Positions 8,911 through 17,993 of a stretch of DNA of 64,000 nucleotides are shown here, piece after piece. This stretch comes from DASWJZ01 sp963761005 (GTDB lineage Bacteria; Pseudomonadota; Alphaproteobacteria; Rhizobiales; Afifellaceae), in NCBI GenBank assembly GCA_963761005.1, contig CAVXFK010000018.1, forward strand, positions 62,001-126,000. The letters are read 5' to 3'. A program made the translations under genes and the position numbers. Position 1 is the stretch's first letter; every line of letters starts with the position of its first letter. The notes under the pieces are model-generated. The model ran no database searches, had not been told where the DNA came from, and saw nothing but the letters and a program-made list of their open reading frames with translations.

Positions 8911-10318
8911 TCAATTCGGCTCGACGCGCAGTGTCAGCCCGTCGCGGCTGACGACACGAACCGATTGGCCTGCCGCAAGCGGACGGTCGGCGCGGGCGCG
9001 CCAATGCTCACCGAGCGTCAGCACTTCTCCCTCTTCGCCGCTCCAGGCGATGACCTCGGCCTTCGCGCCGAGGATTGTGGCATCCCCGCTTGCCATCGGA
9101 CGCCGGCGGGCACGCACCAACATCGCAAGCACCAGGAAAAACAGTCCGGCGCTGACCGAAGCGGCGCCGATCACCACCGGCCAGGCCAAGCGGAAACCCG
9201 GCACGTCGAACGTCATCAGCGACCCGAGCACAAAGGCGACGAGGCCGCCGATCCCAAGCACGCCGAACGACGTCACAAAGGCCTCCGACGCCATCAGAAC
9301 GATCCCGAGCAGTGTCAGCCCGAGCCCGCCAAGATCGAAGGGTATGATGCTGAGCGCCACGAGCCCAAGCACAAGCGCGATCGTGCCGACGACTCCGGGC
9401 GCGAAGATTCCCGGATGCGAGAATTCGAGAATCAGGCCGTAAGCTCCGATGAGGAGCAGAATGTAGGCGACATTCGGATCGGTCAGCGTTGCGAGGAGGC
9501 GCGTGCGGAGGTCCGGTTCGAGCCGGTACGACCGTCGCCCCATCGAGTTCGAGCGTGCGGGCTCCGTCCGCGAGCTGGACCGTGCGCCCGTTCAGCTTCG
9601 TCAGAAGGTCCTGCACGTCGGCTGCGACGAGATCGATGACATTCAGCTTGAGCGCCTGGTCATAGGGCAGGCTTGCCGCCTCGCGCACCGCGCTCTCCGC
9701 CCAGTCGGCGTTGCGGCCGTGGAGCGTGGCGAGGCCCCGGATATAAGCGACGGCGTCGTTCGTGACCTTGGTCAATTCCGCGTTCGGCGGGCGGATCTGG
9801 GTGGGTTGGTCCTTGCCGGCCGATTCGGGCTTAGCCGGCTGCTGCTCCGGCGAAGGCGGACCGCCAAGCAAGTTGACCGGTGTCGCGGCGCCGAGATTGG
9901 TGCCCGGCGCCATCGCGGCGATCTGGCAGGCATAGAGGATGTAGGTGCCGGCGCTGGCGGCGCGCGCGCCGCTCGGCGCCACGTAGCCGACCACCGGCAC
10001 GGGCGACGCTAGAACGGCACGAATGATCTTGCGCATCGAGCTGTCGAGCCCACCCGGCGTGTCGATCCGCAGCACAATGACTGCCGCGCCCGCCTCCGCG
10101 GCTTTGTTTAGGCCGCGCACGAGGTAGTCGGCACTGACCGGCGCGACGGCCCCATCGAGGTCCAAGAGATAGGCCTTTGGCGCCTCGGCTGCGGCCGGCG
10201 CGGCGAGCATCCAAAAAAAGAGGGCGAGAAGCGCCGCCGCCCCTCCCCCACGTGCCATTCCGACCGCACGGCGTTGCCTTCGTGCGTCCTCTCGCCAAAT
10301 CAGCCCGCAGGCGCGCAT
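8911..10318 (-). CDS. NfeD-family membrane serine protease, long form, with a +1 frameshift
   Basis: Two overlapping frames together encode one long-form NfeD. The upstream part has a signal peptide (LLALFFWMLAAPAAAEA), then a ClpP-like protease domain (VIVLRIDTPGGLDSSMRKI; YVAPSGARAASAGTYI; MAPGTNLGAATPV). The downstream part starts near PDLRTRLLATLTDPNVAYILLLIG, with four or five membrane helices and a C-terminal OB-fold ending VRVVSRDGLTLRVEPN. One base too many lies between about 9500 and 9551, a stretch that includes CGAGTTCG at 9544-9551. Removing one base joins the frames. Because both halves are well conserved, a sequencing error is more likely than a dead gene. The start at 10318 has AGGAG upstream. 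It pairs with the slipin gene. Confidence 0.85.
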
Positions 10319-10578
10319 AGACTCCTGTCCGTTCGCTCCTGATCGGAGTTTAGAGGCAAATTCCTCCGCCGTCCCGCGACGATGCCCGGCTGGCATGTCC
10401 TTCGATGCGCTGTCAGCGGGCGAGCGCGGGTGAACTCCGCTTCGTCACGAAAACGTGCATGTCGAGACGTGGCGATGATTGCTTTACGTCTTCCGTTCCG
10501 CCGAGCCCGCCGCCTGGAAATCGATCAACACACGATCCTGATTCGGGGCCATCGGCGTCGCAAAACAGGAATGAACCC

Positions 10579-10944
10579 ATGAAGCTTAACAGGCCGAATC
10601 ACCCGATCACCATTGCGCCAAATCCGCAGCGGGTGGTGGTGACCTTCGCCGGGCGCGAGATCGCGAACTCGATGCGCGCGCTGACGCTGAAGGAATCGAC
10701 CTACGCGCCCGTCCACTACATCCCGCGCGAAGACGTCGACATGACGCTTTTCGAGCGCACGACGCATGCGAGCCACTGCCCGTACAAAGGCAACGCCAAC
10801 TACTTCACGGTGCGCGTCAACGGACGGAGCGCCGAGAACGCGGTGTGGACCTACGAGACGCCGTTCGACAGCATGGCGCCGATCAAGGATCACCTCGCCT
10901 TCTATCCGAACCGCGTTGACGGGATTGAGGAGCGGCCGGCCTGA
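10579..10944 (+). CDS. DUF427 domain protein
   Basis: This is a 121-residue protein with the DUF427 pattern: a beta-rich fold, VVVTFAGREIANSMRALTLKES, VHYIPREDVDM, HCPYKGNANYF and WTYETPFDSMAPIKDHLAFYPNRVDG. The conserved Tyr, Arg and His positions suggest a small-molecule or nucleotide-related binding pocket, but no biochemical role is established for the family. The start is the ATG at 10579, a few bases after a GGA stretch. It stands alone on the plus strand and converges with the creatininase gene, with only 18 bases between the stop codons, so no operon partner explains it. The family call is firm and the function is open. Confidence 0.85.
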   Translation: MKLNRPNHPITIAPNPQRVVVTFAGREIANSMRALTLKESTYAPVHYIPREDVDMTLFERTTHASHCPYKGNANYFTVRVNGRSAENAVWTYETPFDSMAPIKDHLAFYPNRVDGIEERPA

Positions 10945-10962
10945 GCGCAGTGGGCTGATCCG

Positions 10963-11772
10963 CTAGAAAGCGCCGAAGCCCTTCGCGAGCGGCACGGCGC
11001 GCACGTCTTCGAGAAGCGTGATGAAGCCCCGCGCCTGATGCTCCGCGACGGCGCGGCCCTTCTCGGCCGTCGCCATAGAGGCGTCGCCGACGACGCCGTT
11101 CGCGTTCAAATCGCGTGCGATCCAAGCAAAGGCATGCGTGCCGGTCGGCGCGAGAAGCTTGAGTTTCGCATCCGTCTCCGCGGCGAGCGATTTGAAATTC
11201 TGGGCAACCGACATGTCGACCAGGTCGGCGCGGAAGTGGAGCATCAGCGACGTCTCGACCTCGCCGCCGTGGATACCGTGCCGCCGCTCGAGCTCGGAGA
11301 ACATCCCGTCGGGATGGCCGAAGCGCGACCAACTCGTCTTCGCGACGAACATGTCGGCGCGCACGCGAAGCTCGCGCGCGACGATCCCCATCATTTCCTC
11401 GTTTCCACCATGCGAGTTGACGATGACGAGCTTCCTCACGCCGGCGCGGGCGACCGAGAGCCCGAGCTCCGTCCATGCCTCGATCGCGACGTGAGCCGGA
11501 AGCGTCAGAGTGCCCGGAGCGTAAAGATGCTCGTTCGATTTGCCGACGGCCTGGATCGGCAGGATGCGGATGTCGAGGTCGCCCGGAATCTGCCAAGCGA
11601 CGGTCCTCAGCATGCCTCTCGCGATCAAGGTGTCGGTGCCGACCGGAAGATGCGGACCGTGCTGCTCGACCGCCGCAAGCGGCAGGACGGCGACCGTCGC
11701 GTCGGAATCGATCGCGCCATATTCGGGGGTGCGATATTCGCTCCAGTAGAGCCGCCGGCGCTTCTCACTCAT
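10963..11772 (-). CDS. creatininase-family metal-dependent amidohydrolase
   Basis: This is a 269-residue protein with the creatininase metal-site motifs VEQHGPHLPVGTDT (residues about 35-48), IVNSHGGNEEMMG and GIHGGEVETSLML. The family opens cyclic amides and related C-N bonds and includes creatininase, MftE-type peptidases and enzymes that deaminate ring-cleavage products of aminoaromatics. It is probably co-transcribed with the ridA gene just upstream (22 bases apart), and the pair sits head-to-head with an importer operon that includes a cytosine-deaminase-like enzyme. A role in hydrolysing an N-containing ring or enamide intermediate is a reasonable inference, but the substrate is not known. 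True creatinine use is not supported by any neighbour. Confidence 0.85.
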   Translation of the reverse strand: MSEKRRRLYWSEYRTPEYGAIDSDATVAVLPLAAVEQHGPHLPVGTDTLIARGMLRTVAWQIPGDLDIRILPIQAVGKSNEHLYAPGTLTLPAHVAIEAWTELGLSVARAGVRKLVIVNSHGGNEEMMGIVARELRVRADMFVAKTSWSRFGHPDGMFSELERRHGIHGGEVETSLMLHFRADLVDMSVAQNFKSLAAETDAKLKLLAPTGTHAFAWIARDLNANGVVGDASMATAEKGRAVAEHQARGFITLLEDVRAVPLAKGFGAF

Positions 11773-11794
11773 CCGCTTTGCCTCACGATCTTCG

Positions 11795-12187
11795 TCACGC
11801 GGCCGGCCCGACCGCGATCGCCTCGACCTCGACCTTGAATTCCGGCCGCGCGAACGCGGTGACGATCATCAGAGTCGAGGCCGGCGGCGGATCGCCGAAG
11901 AGACGGTCGCGCACGGCCATATAAGGCGCAAGGTGTGCGCGATCGGTGACGAAGGCATTGAGCCGTGCGACCGCGGCCAATGTCAGACCGGCTTCGGCGA
12001 GGATCGCCGCGATGTTCTTGAAGCAGAGCTCGGCCTGCTCGCCGGCATCCTCGGGAATGCTTTCGTCAGCGGCGATGCCGAGCTGGCCGGAGCAGAGGAT
12101 CAGCCGATGCCCTGCCGGCACCTCCACGCCGTGGCTGTAGCGCGCGAAAGGCGGGCGGATCGCTGCGGGTTTCAGGGGGAGGAACAT
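11795..12187 (-). CDS. RidA (YjgF/YER057c) family imine/enamine deaminase
   Basis: This is a 130-residue RidA-type protein: PPFARYSHGVEVPAGHRLILCSGQLGI, EQAELCFKNIAAILAEAGLTL, VARLNAFVTDRAHLAPY and STLMIVTAFARPEFKVEVEAIAV. RidA relatives hydrolyse reactive imines and enamines, and some act in catabolic routes such as aminomuconate or ureidoacrylate degradation. The conserved Arg in TAFARPEFKVEVEA is the substrate carboxylate-binding residue of the family. The frame is open further upstream, but the ATG at 12187 with AAGG before it gives the usual family length. Placement with a creatininase-family enzyme argues for a pathway-specific RidA rather than the housekeeping one. Confidence 0.87.
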   Translation of the reverse strand: MFLPLKPAAIRPPFARYSHGVEVPAGHRLILCSGQLGIAADESIPEDAGEQAELCFKNIAAILAEAGLTLAAVARLNAFVTDRAHLAPYMAVRDRLFGDPPPASTLMIVTAFARPEFKVEVEAIAVGPAA

Positions 12188-12365
12188 CGGCCTTCGGGAG
12201 GTTTCAGCCACGCTACGATCCGCGGCCCTCGGCTGACAAGAGAAGGCGCGGTCTTTCGGGCAAGGCATGCCGCTTTCTTGTGCAGTTTCCTTCGCCTAGA
12301 CTGCCGGCGTTTTGAGATTCCAGCCGCATCGGAGGCGGGCTGGCCGGAGCGAAATCTGCCGCCGC

Positions 12366-12381
12366 TGGCATAGCTCTTGCG
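12366..12381 (+). promoter_or_regulatory. sigma-54 (RpoN) promoter for the NMT1-type importer operon
   Basis: TGGCATAGCTCTTGCG fits the sigma-54 consensus TGGCAYR-N4-TTGCW with the invariant GG at -24 and GC at -12 correctly spaced; only the last base differs. It lies about 87 bases before the solute-binding protein start and points toward it. A similar element precedes urtA. This would place the importer and the following catabolic genes under nitrogen-limitation control by NtrC or another enhancer-binding protein. No clear NtrC site was found upstream by eye. Confidence 0.7.
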
Positions 12382-12467
12382 GCGCGACGGTCAAGACGGT
12401 TCACCAGGAACGCGCGCGTCGGCCCCGCGGCCGGACCGCGCCACAGGCAAGGCGGAGTGGAGACGAA

Positions 12468-13469
12468 ATGAGCACCATCAGAGCGATGACTTTCGGACTT
12501 GCGGCCGGCGCCGCGGCGCTTTCGTTTTGCGGCGAGGCGCAGGCGGTCGACGAGGTCACCTTCGGCACGAACTGGGTGGCCGAGCCGGAGCATGGCGGCT
12601 TCTACCAGGCGGTGGCCGACGGCACCTATGAGAAATACGGGCTGAAAGTCACCATCGTCCCGAAGGCCGACCAGGCGATGCTTCTGGGCGGCAAGATCCA
12701 GTTCTACATGCAGGGCAACCTGCTCGGCACCTTCTCGGCGGCCGAGCAGGGCGTACCGGTGATGGAAGTCGCGGCGATCTTCCAGAAGGACCCGCAGATC
12801 ATCATGGCGCACCCGGAGGCCAGCCTAAAGGAATTCGGCGACCTCGCCAAGCTCAAGTCGCTTTTCATAGGCGACGACCTATCCGCCACCGGCTACCGCT
12901 GGATGATGGCGGCCTATCCCGGCATCAAAGAGGAGCAGCGCAAGCCCTACAACTACTCCGTCGCGCCCTTCCTCGCAGACACGGATTCCGGCCAACAGGG
13001 CTACGTCACGTCCGAACCCTACGCGGTCAAGAAGGAGGGCGGCTTCGAGCCGACCGTCTTCCTCATGTACGACGCCGGCTACACCACCTATTCGACCATG
13101 ATCGAAGGCATGGCCGACTACGTGACCACGAACCCCGACATCACGAAGCGCTTCGTCGAGGCCTCGATCATCGGCTGGTACAACTACCTCTACGGCGACA
13201 ACAAGGCCGCCAACGACTGGATCAAGAAAGACAATCCGGACATGGACGACGACCAGATCGCGTTCTCGATCAAGCAGCTCAAGGACTACGGGCTGCTCGT
13301 CTCCGGCGAGGCCAAGACCGGCGGCATCGGCTGCTTCTCCGACGCCGGCGTGAAGGGCTTCTATGACAAGATGGTCAAGGCAGGCGTCGTCAAAGCCGAT
13401 CTCGATCTGTCGAAGGTCTACACGACCCAATACGTCTGCAAGGGCGTCGGCATGGATTTGGCGAAGTAG
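12468..13469 (+). CDS. ABC transporter substrate-binding protein, NMT1/THI5-like (SsuA/ThiY type)
   Basis: This is a 333-residue periplasmic protein. A signal peptide (MTFGLAAGAAALSFCGEAQA) is followed by VTFGTNWVAEPEHGGFYQAVADGTYEKYGL, the usual opening of NMT1/THI5-type binding proteins, and a two-lobed fold. Relatives bind pyrimidine precursors, sulfonates, riboflavin or other small heterocycles. GGAG lies seven bases before the ATG. A GC-rich hairpin separates it from its ATPase and permease genes, which fits the need for more binding protein than transporter. The cytosine-deaminase-like gene in the same operon suggests the ligand is a pyrimidine, hydantoin or similar ring compound, but the binding-site residues cannot be read with confidence. 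Confidence 0.9.
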   Translation: MSTIRAMTFGLAAGAAALSFCGEAQAVDEVTFGTNWVAEPEHGGFYQAVADGTYEKYGLKVTIVPKADQAMLLGGKIQFYMQGNLLGTFSAAEQGVPVMEVAAIFQKDPQIIMAHPEASLKEFGDLAKLKSLFIGDDLSATGYRWMMAAYPGIKEEQRKPYNYSVAPFLADTDSGQQGYVTSEPYAVKKEGGFEPTVFLMYDAGYTTYSTMIEGMADYVTTNPDITKRFVEASIIGWYNYLYGDNKAANDWIKKDNPDMDDDQIAFSIKQLKDYGLLVSGEAKTGGIGCFSDAGVKGFYDKMVKAGVVKADLDLSKVYTTQYVCKGVGMDLAK

Positions 13470-13496
13470 CGAAAAGCGCTTCGCTCGACTGAAAAC

Positions 13497-13524
13497 GCCG
13501 CCGGCGGGACTTGCTGCCGGCGGC
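13497..13524 (+). terminator. GC-rich hairpin between binding-protein and ATPase genes
   Basis: GCCGCCGGC and GCCGGCGGC form a perfect 9-base-pair stem around a 10-base loop, 28 bases after the binding-protein stop codon. There is no U-tract, so it is more likely a partial terminator or an mRNA 3'-end stabiliser that raises expression of the first gene. Similar hairpins follow the binding-protein genes of the two other importers in the window. Confidence 0.6.
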
Positions 13525-13591
13525 ATCTGACGAACCATCGGCGAGGAACAATCGCCGACGCCGGCTTTCTGGCGAAAAACGAGGCGCATCA

Positions 13592-14422
13592 TTGAACTTC
13601 GTCGCAGAGGCAGACGCAGAGAGCCGCAGCCGGCAAGCCGCCGCGAACAACCCGCTGATCGCGCTGCGCTCGATCTCGAAGGTCTTTTCCAACGGCACGC
13701 TGGCGCTGAAGGACATGTCGCTCGACGTAGGCCGCGGCGAGTTCCTGAGCCTGCTCGGCCCGTCGGGATGCGGCAAGTCGACGGCGCTTCGCATCATCGC
13801 CGGGCTTGGCGAGCCGACCGCAGGCTCGATCGACTGGCCGACCGCCGAACGTGACGCCGCTGGGCGGCCGCACCCGGAAATCGGATTCGTCTTCCAGGAA
13901 CCCACCTTGATGCCGTGGGCGACGGTATTCTCCAACGTCTGGCTGCCGCTCCGGCTGAAGGGCCGGTCGAAGTCCGCGGCGCGCGACGAGGTGATGCAGG
14001 CGCTTCAAATGGTCGGGCTTGAGGCCTTCGCGCACGCTCATCCCCGCGAGCTCTCCGGCGGCATGAAGATGCGCGTCTCGATCGCCCGCGCGCTCGTCAC
14101 CAAACCGAAGCTGCTCCTGATGGACGAGCCGTTCGCGGCGCTCGACGAGATCACGCGCTTCAAGCTCAACAACGATCTCTTGGAGCTTTGGGAGCGCTTC
14201 GGCTGGACCGTGATCTTCGTCACCCACTCGGTCTTCGAGTTGGTCTACCTGTCGCAGCGCATCGTGGTGATGGCGGCGCGTCCGGGCCGCGTCTACACCG
14301 ACCTTCTGGTTGACGCGCCCTACCCGCGCCATGACGATTTCCGCACCTCGAACGTCTACAACGAGAACTGCCGGCGGGTGTCGAATGCGTTGCACGAGGC
14401 CATGGGGGAGCGAACCCATTGA
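13592..14422 (+). CDS. ABC transporter ATP-binding protein (nitrate/sulfonate/pyrimidine-type)
   Basis: This is a 276-residue ATPase. Walker A is LLGPSGCGKSTALR, the Q-loop is IGFVFQEPTLMPW, the ABC signature is ELSGGMKMRVSIARAL, Walker B is LLLMDEPFAALDE and the H-loop is VIFVTHSVFEL. The Q-loop wording and the tail (AARPGRVYTDLLVDAPYPR) are typical of SsuB/TauB/ThiZ-type ATPases. The start is taken as TTG 13592 because GAGG sits seven bases upstream. The open frame extends further, but that part overlaps the intergenic hairpin. It overlaps the permease gene by four bases and works with it and the preceding binding protein. Confidence 0.92.
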   Translation: MNFVAEADAESRSRQAAANNPLIALRSISKVFSNGTLALKDMSLDVGRGEFLSLLGPSGCGKSTALRIIAGLGEPTAGSIDWPTAERDAAGRPHPEIGFVFQEPTLMPWATVFSNVWLPLRLKGRSKSAARDEVMQALQMVGLEAFAHAHPRELSGGMKMRVSIARALVTKPKLLLMDEPFAALDEITRFKLNNDLLELWERFGWTVIFVTHSVFELVYLSQRIVVMAARPGRVYTDLLVDAPYPRHDDFRTSNVYNENCRRVSNALHEAMGERTH

Positions 14423-15279
14423 GCGCCATCGACGCCGGAAAGGTCCGCGATACGGCTGACGACCGCCTCGATCCGAAGCCCACGGGAGAGAGCCTCGCCA
14501 ACCGCGTCGCACGGCTCGCGATCCCGATCGCGATGCTCGTGCTCCTCATCGTCGCCTGGCAGGTCTACGTGACGACGGCGCACGTGCCGCACTACATCCT
14601 GCCGAGCCCGGTCAGGATTGCCGAGACATTCGGCACCGACTGGCCGATCCTCGGAAAAGCGCTGCTCGTCACACTCAGGACGACATTCCTCGCGCTCCTG
14701 ATCGCGCTCGTATCCGGCGTGGCCTTGGCGGTGCTGATGGCGCAGTCGCGCTGGATCGAGCTTGCGCTCTTCCCCTACGCGGTGATCCTGCAGGTGACGC
14801 CGATCGTCGCGATCGCGCCGTTGATCCTGATCTACACGTCGACGACGGGCGAGGCGCTTCTAATCTGCGCGTGGATCGTGGCCTTCTTCCCGGTCCTCTC
14901 CAACACCGCGCAGGGGCTCCACTCGACCGACCACAATCTCCTGAACCTCTTCGAGCTCTACGGCGCGAACCGCTGGCAGACGCTGATTCACCTCAGGCTC
15001 CCGAACGCGCTCCCCTATTTCCTCGCGGGGCTTCGGATTGCCGGCGGCCTGGCGCTGATCGCGGCCGTCGTCGCGGAGTTCGCGGCGGGCACCGCGGGCG
15101 CGAATTCCGGCCTCGCCTTCCGTCTGATCGAGGCGCAGCACCGGCTCAACATCCCGCGCCTCTTCGCCGCTCTCGTGCTCCTGTCGCTGACGGGCGTCCT
15201 GATCTTCGCCGCGACGAGCCTCCTCTCCTACCTTCTTCTCCGCAATTGGCACGAGAGCGCTGTCCGGCGGGAGAATTGA
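14419..15279 (+). CDS. ABC transporter permease (SsuC/TauC/ThiX type)
   Basis: This is a 286-residue inner-membrane protein with about six helices. The first is IAMLVLLIVAWQVYV, followed by HYILPSPVRIAETF, which is typical for this permease class. The cytoplasmic coupling loop reads LFELYGANRWQTLIHLRLPNALPYFLAGLRIAGGLALIAAV, the EAA-type motif that docks on the ATPase. The start is a TTG inside the ATPase stop region (TTGA overlap). It is followed after one base by the amidohydrolase gene, so import and first catabolic step are encoded on one transcript. Confidence 0.92.
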   Translation: MSAIDAGKVRDTADDRLDPKPTGESLANRVARLAIPIAMLVLLIVAWQVYVTTAHVPHYILPSPVRIAETFGTDWPILGKALLVTLRTTFLALLIALVSGVALAVLMAQSRWIELALFPYAVILQVTPIVAIAPLILIYTSTTGEALLICAWIVAFFPVLSNTAQGLHSTDHNLLNLFELYGANRWQTLIHLRLPNALPYFLAGLRIAGGLALIAAVVAEFAAGTAGANSGLAFRLIEAQHRLNIPRLFAALVLLSLTGVLIFAATSLLSYLLLRNWHESAVRREN

Positions 15280-15280
15280 A

Positions 15281-16585
15281 ATGACGGAGGCGTTTCCGGA
15301 CGGCGGCCACTACCGGCTGGCGCGCGCACGCGTGCCGGTGTGTCTCGCCGACGCGGCGCTCAACGGCGACGCCGACGGCCTCGCCCTCGTCGACATAGAA
15401 GTCGCCGACGGCAAGATCGCTTCGATGGCGCCGGCCGGCGCGCCGGCGCCGGACGCCATGGACCTCGCAGGGCGGATGGTGCTTCCGGCCTTCGTCGATT
15501 GCCACACGCATATCGACAAGGGCCACATCTGGCCGCGTATGCCAAACCCCGACGGCACGTTTCCGGCCGCGCTTGACGCGGTGGCGCGCGATCGCGCGGC
15601 GCGCTGGAGCGCGAGCGACGTGGCGCGCCGCATGGATTTCGCGCTCCGCTCCGCCTATGCGCATGGCAGCGTCGCACTCCGCACCCACATCGATTCGCTG
15701 CCGCCACAGGAGACGATCTCCTGGCCGGTCTTCGAAGAGATGCGGGAACGGTGGAAGGGCCGGATCGCGCTGCAGGCTGTCTCACTCGTCACCGTCGAAG
15801 AGGTCCGCAACAAGGAATGGTTCACCGCCCTCGCCGATCGCGTCGCTGCGGCGAAGGGCGTGCTCGGCGCGGTGACTTTCATGGTCTCGGACCTCGACGC
15901 GCTCCTCGACGACCTATTCCGCGCGGCCTCCGAACGCGGGCTCGACCTCGACTTCCACGCCGACGAGACGGCCGACGCGAGCGCGCATTCGCTCGATCGC
16001 ATCGCCGAAGCCGTGCTCCGAAACGGCTTTCAGGGCCGCGTGCTTGCCGGCCATTGCTGCTCGCTCGCCCGCCAGCCGGACGACGAGGCGAAGCGAACGC
16101 TCGACAAGGTGGCGAAGGCCGGCGTCTCTGTCGTCAGTCTGCCGATGTGCAACCTCTATCTCCAGGATCGCCGTACCGACAAGACGACGCCGCGTTGGCG
16201 CGGGGTGACGCTCGTGCATGAGATGAAGGCGCGCGGCATCAAGGTCGCGGTCGCCTCCGACAACACACGCGACCCGTTCTTCGCCTACGGCGATCTCGAC
16301 ATGCTGGAAGTGTTCCGCCAGGCGACGCGCATCCTGCACCTCGACCATCCGTTCGGCGACGGGCCGCAAACTGTCGCCGCGACGCCCGCTGAAATCATGG
16401 GGCTCGACGGCGTTGGGCGCTTGCACGCCGGCGCCACGGCAGATTTCATCGTCTTTCGCGGCCGCTCGTGGACCGAGCTTCTTTCGCGGCCGGAATCGGA
16501 CAGGATCGTGATAAGAGCCGGCCGCGCGATCGAGCGCGCGCTTCCCGACTATTCGGAGCTCGACGATCTGATGGGAGCCGCATGA
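15281..16585 (+). CDS. cytosine-deaminase-like amidohydrolase (CodA/N-isopropylammelide-type)
   Basis: This is a 434-residue metal-dependent hydrolase of the amidohydrolase superfamily. Features in order are the N-terminal beta domain, FVDCHTHIDKGH with the metal-binding HxH near residue 77, ALRTHIDSLPP, LDLDFHADETAD, RVLAGHCCSLA and KVAVASDNTRDPF with the metal-binding Asp. The HIDK, THIDS, HADE, GHCC and SDN spacing follows cytosine deaminase and its relatives, which remove amino groups from, or open, pyrimidine and triazine-like rings. It lies one base after its cognate importer permease and overlaps the next gene by four bases. The CHTHIDKGH site differs from true CodA (typically HIHLD), so a different N-heterocycle may be the substrate. 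Confidence 0.85.
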   Translation: MTEAFPDGGHYRLARARVPVCLADAALNGDADGLALVDIEVADGKIASMAPAGAPAPDAMDLAGRMVLPAFVDCHTHIDKGHIWPRMPNPDGTFPAALDAVARDRAARWSASDVARRMDFALRSAYAHGSVALRTHIDSLPPQETISWPVFEEMRERWKGRIALQAVSLVTVEEVRNKEWFTALADRVAAAKGVLGAVTFMVSDLDALLDDLFRAASERGLDLDFHADETADASAHSLDRIAEAVLRNGFQGRVLAGHCCSLARQPDDEAKRTLDKVAKAGVSVVSLPMCNLYLQDRRTDKTTPRWRGVTLVHEMKARGIKVAVASDNTRDPFFAYGDLDMLEVFRQATRILHLDHPFGDGPQTVAATPAEIMGLDGVGRLHAGATADFIVFRGRSWTELLSRPESDRIVIRAGRAIERALPDYSELDDLMGAA

Positions 16586-17988
16586 TGACCGACATTGCCG
16601 CCCTCAAAGCCGCGCTCGGCAACGTCAAGATCGAGGACAACCCCGCGATCGTGAAGCAGAAGAGCCGCGACTTCTTCTGGTATTCACCGGTCTTGAAGCG
16701 CCAGCTCGACCACGTTACCGCCGACCTCGTCGTCTCGCCGAAGAGCGAGGCCGAAGTCATCCACGTCTTGAAGACTTGTTTTGCGATGAGCGTGCCGGTC
16801 ACGCCGCGCGGCGCCGGCACCGGCAATTACGGGCAAGCGATGCCGCTCTCGCGCGGCGTTGTGCTGAATCTCGCCGAGATGAACAAGGTGAAGGAGATCA
16901 AACGCGGCAGCGTCGTTGCGGAAGCCGGTGCCGTGCTTGCGGCGATCGACAAGGAGACCCGGCCCGGCGGGCAGGAGCTACGCCTCCGCCCCTCCACCTA
17001 CCACACCGCGACGATCGGCGGCTTCATCGCCGGCGGCTCGGGCGGCATCGGTTCGATCAAGTGGGGGGGCCTCCGAAACATCGGCAATGTGCTCGGTCTT
17101 CGCGTCGTCACGATGGAAGAGAGCCCGCGCGTGCTCGAGCTTAAGGGCCGCGACCTGATGAAGGTCATGCACGCCTACGGCACCAACGGCATCATCACCG
17201 AGGTGGAGATGCCGCTCGACGCGAGCTACGACTGGGTCGACGTAATCGTGGGTTTCGACGACTATATGAAAAGCGTGCGCTTCGCGAACCTGATCGCGAA
17301 CCAGGACGGCCTCCTCTTCAAGGAGATATCGACCGTCGCCGCGCCGGTGCCTTACGACTATTTCCTGCGCCACCGGAAATTCCTGAAGCGCGAGCATTCG
17401 GTAGCGCTTCTCATGGTCGCGCCACACGCGCTCGAGCCTCTCCTGACGCTCGCGGCGGAGAACCGCGCGGAAATCCTCTTCCGCTCCGACATGGCGAGCG
17501 AGGAAGAGAAGAAGGGCCTGCCGCCGCTCTTCGAGCTCACCTGGAACCACACGACGCTGCGCGGGCTCCGCGTCGACCCGACCATCACCTACCTGCAAGT
17601 GCTCTATCCCTTCCCGAACCACGTCGAGAAGGTGGAGACGATGACGAAGATCTTCGGCGACGAGGTTCCCGGGCATCTGGAGTTCCAGCGCTTCGACGGC
17701 AACGTCTGCTGCTCCGGACTGCCGATCGTCCGCTTCACGACCGAGGAGCGGCTCGACGAGATCGTGCGCATCCACGAGGAGAACGGCTGCCCGATCTTCA
17801 ACCCGCACCGCTACACGCTCGAGGAAGGCGGCATGAAGCGCACCGACGCGGTACAGCTCGCCTTCAAGCGCGACGCCGATCCGAAGGGGCTCCTCAACCC
17901 CGGCAAGATGATCGCCTGGGAGAACCCGGACTACGACTGGAAGAGCGACAAGGTCTACCTCTTCCCCGGCCTGCAGGCGGCGGAGTGA
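16582..17988 (+). CDS. FAD-linked oxidase (GlcD/vanillyl-alcohol-oxidase superfamily)
   Basis: This is a 468-residue flavoprotein. The FAD-binding domain shows VTPRGAGTGNYGQAMPLSRGVVLNL and GGFIAGGSGGIGSIKWGG. The C-terminal part has EEGGMKRTDAVQLAFKRDADPKGLLNPGKMIAW, the usual end of the FAD-linked oxidase C-domain. This family oxidises hydroxy acids, aldehydes or ring substrates, passing electrons to oxygen, a cytochrome or quinone. The start ATG 16582 overlaps the amidohydrolase stop by four bases. A flavodoxin-fold quinone reductase follows two genes later, so the two redox proteins may act on successive intermediates. No substrate-specific motif was recognised. Confidence 0.87.
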   Translation: MMTDIAALKAALGNVKIEDNPAIVKQKSRDFFWYSPVLKRQLDHVTADLVVSPKSEAEVIHVLKTCFAMSVPVTPRGAGTGNYGQAMPLSRGVVLNLAEMNKVKEIKRGSVVAEAGAVLAAIDKETRPGGQELRLRPSTYHTATIGGFIAGGSGGIGSIKWGGLRNIGNVLGLRVVTMEESPRVLELKGRDLMKVMHAYGTNGIITEVEMPLDASYDWVDVIVGFDDYMKSVRFANLIANQDGLLFKEISTVAAPVPYDYFLRHRKFLKREHSVALLMVAPHALEPLLTLAAENRAEILFRSDMASEEEKKGLPPLFELTWNHTTLRGLRVDPTITYLQVLYPFPNHVEKVETMTKIFGDEVPGHLEFQRFDGNVCCSGLPIVRFTTEERLDEIVRIHEENGCPIFNPHRYTLEEGGMKRTDAVQLAFKRDADPKGLLNPGKMIAWENPDYDWKSDKVYLFPGLQAAE

Positions 17989-17993
17989 TTTTC

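Noticed and set aside
9008..9500. Basic continuation of the first nfeD frame after the frameshift
   Set aside because: The residues are Arg/His-rich and unlike any protein, while the other frame continues the conserved NfeD membrane domain.
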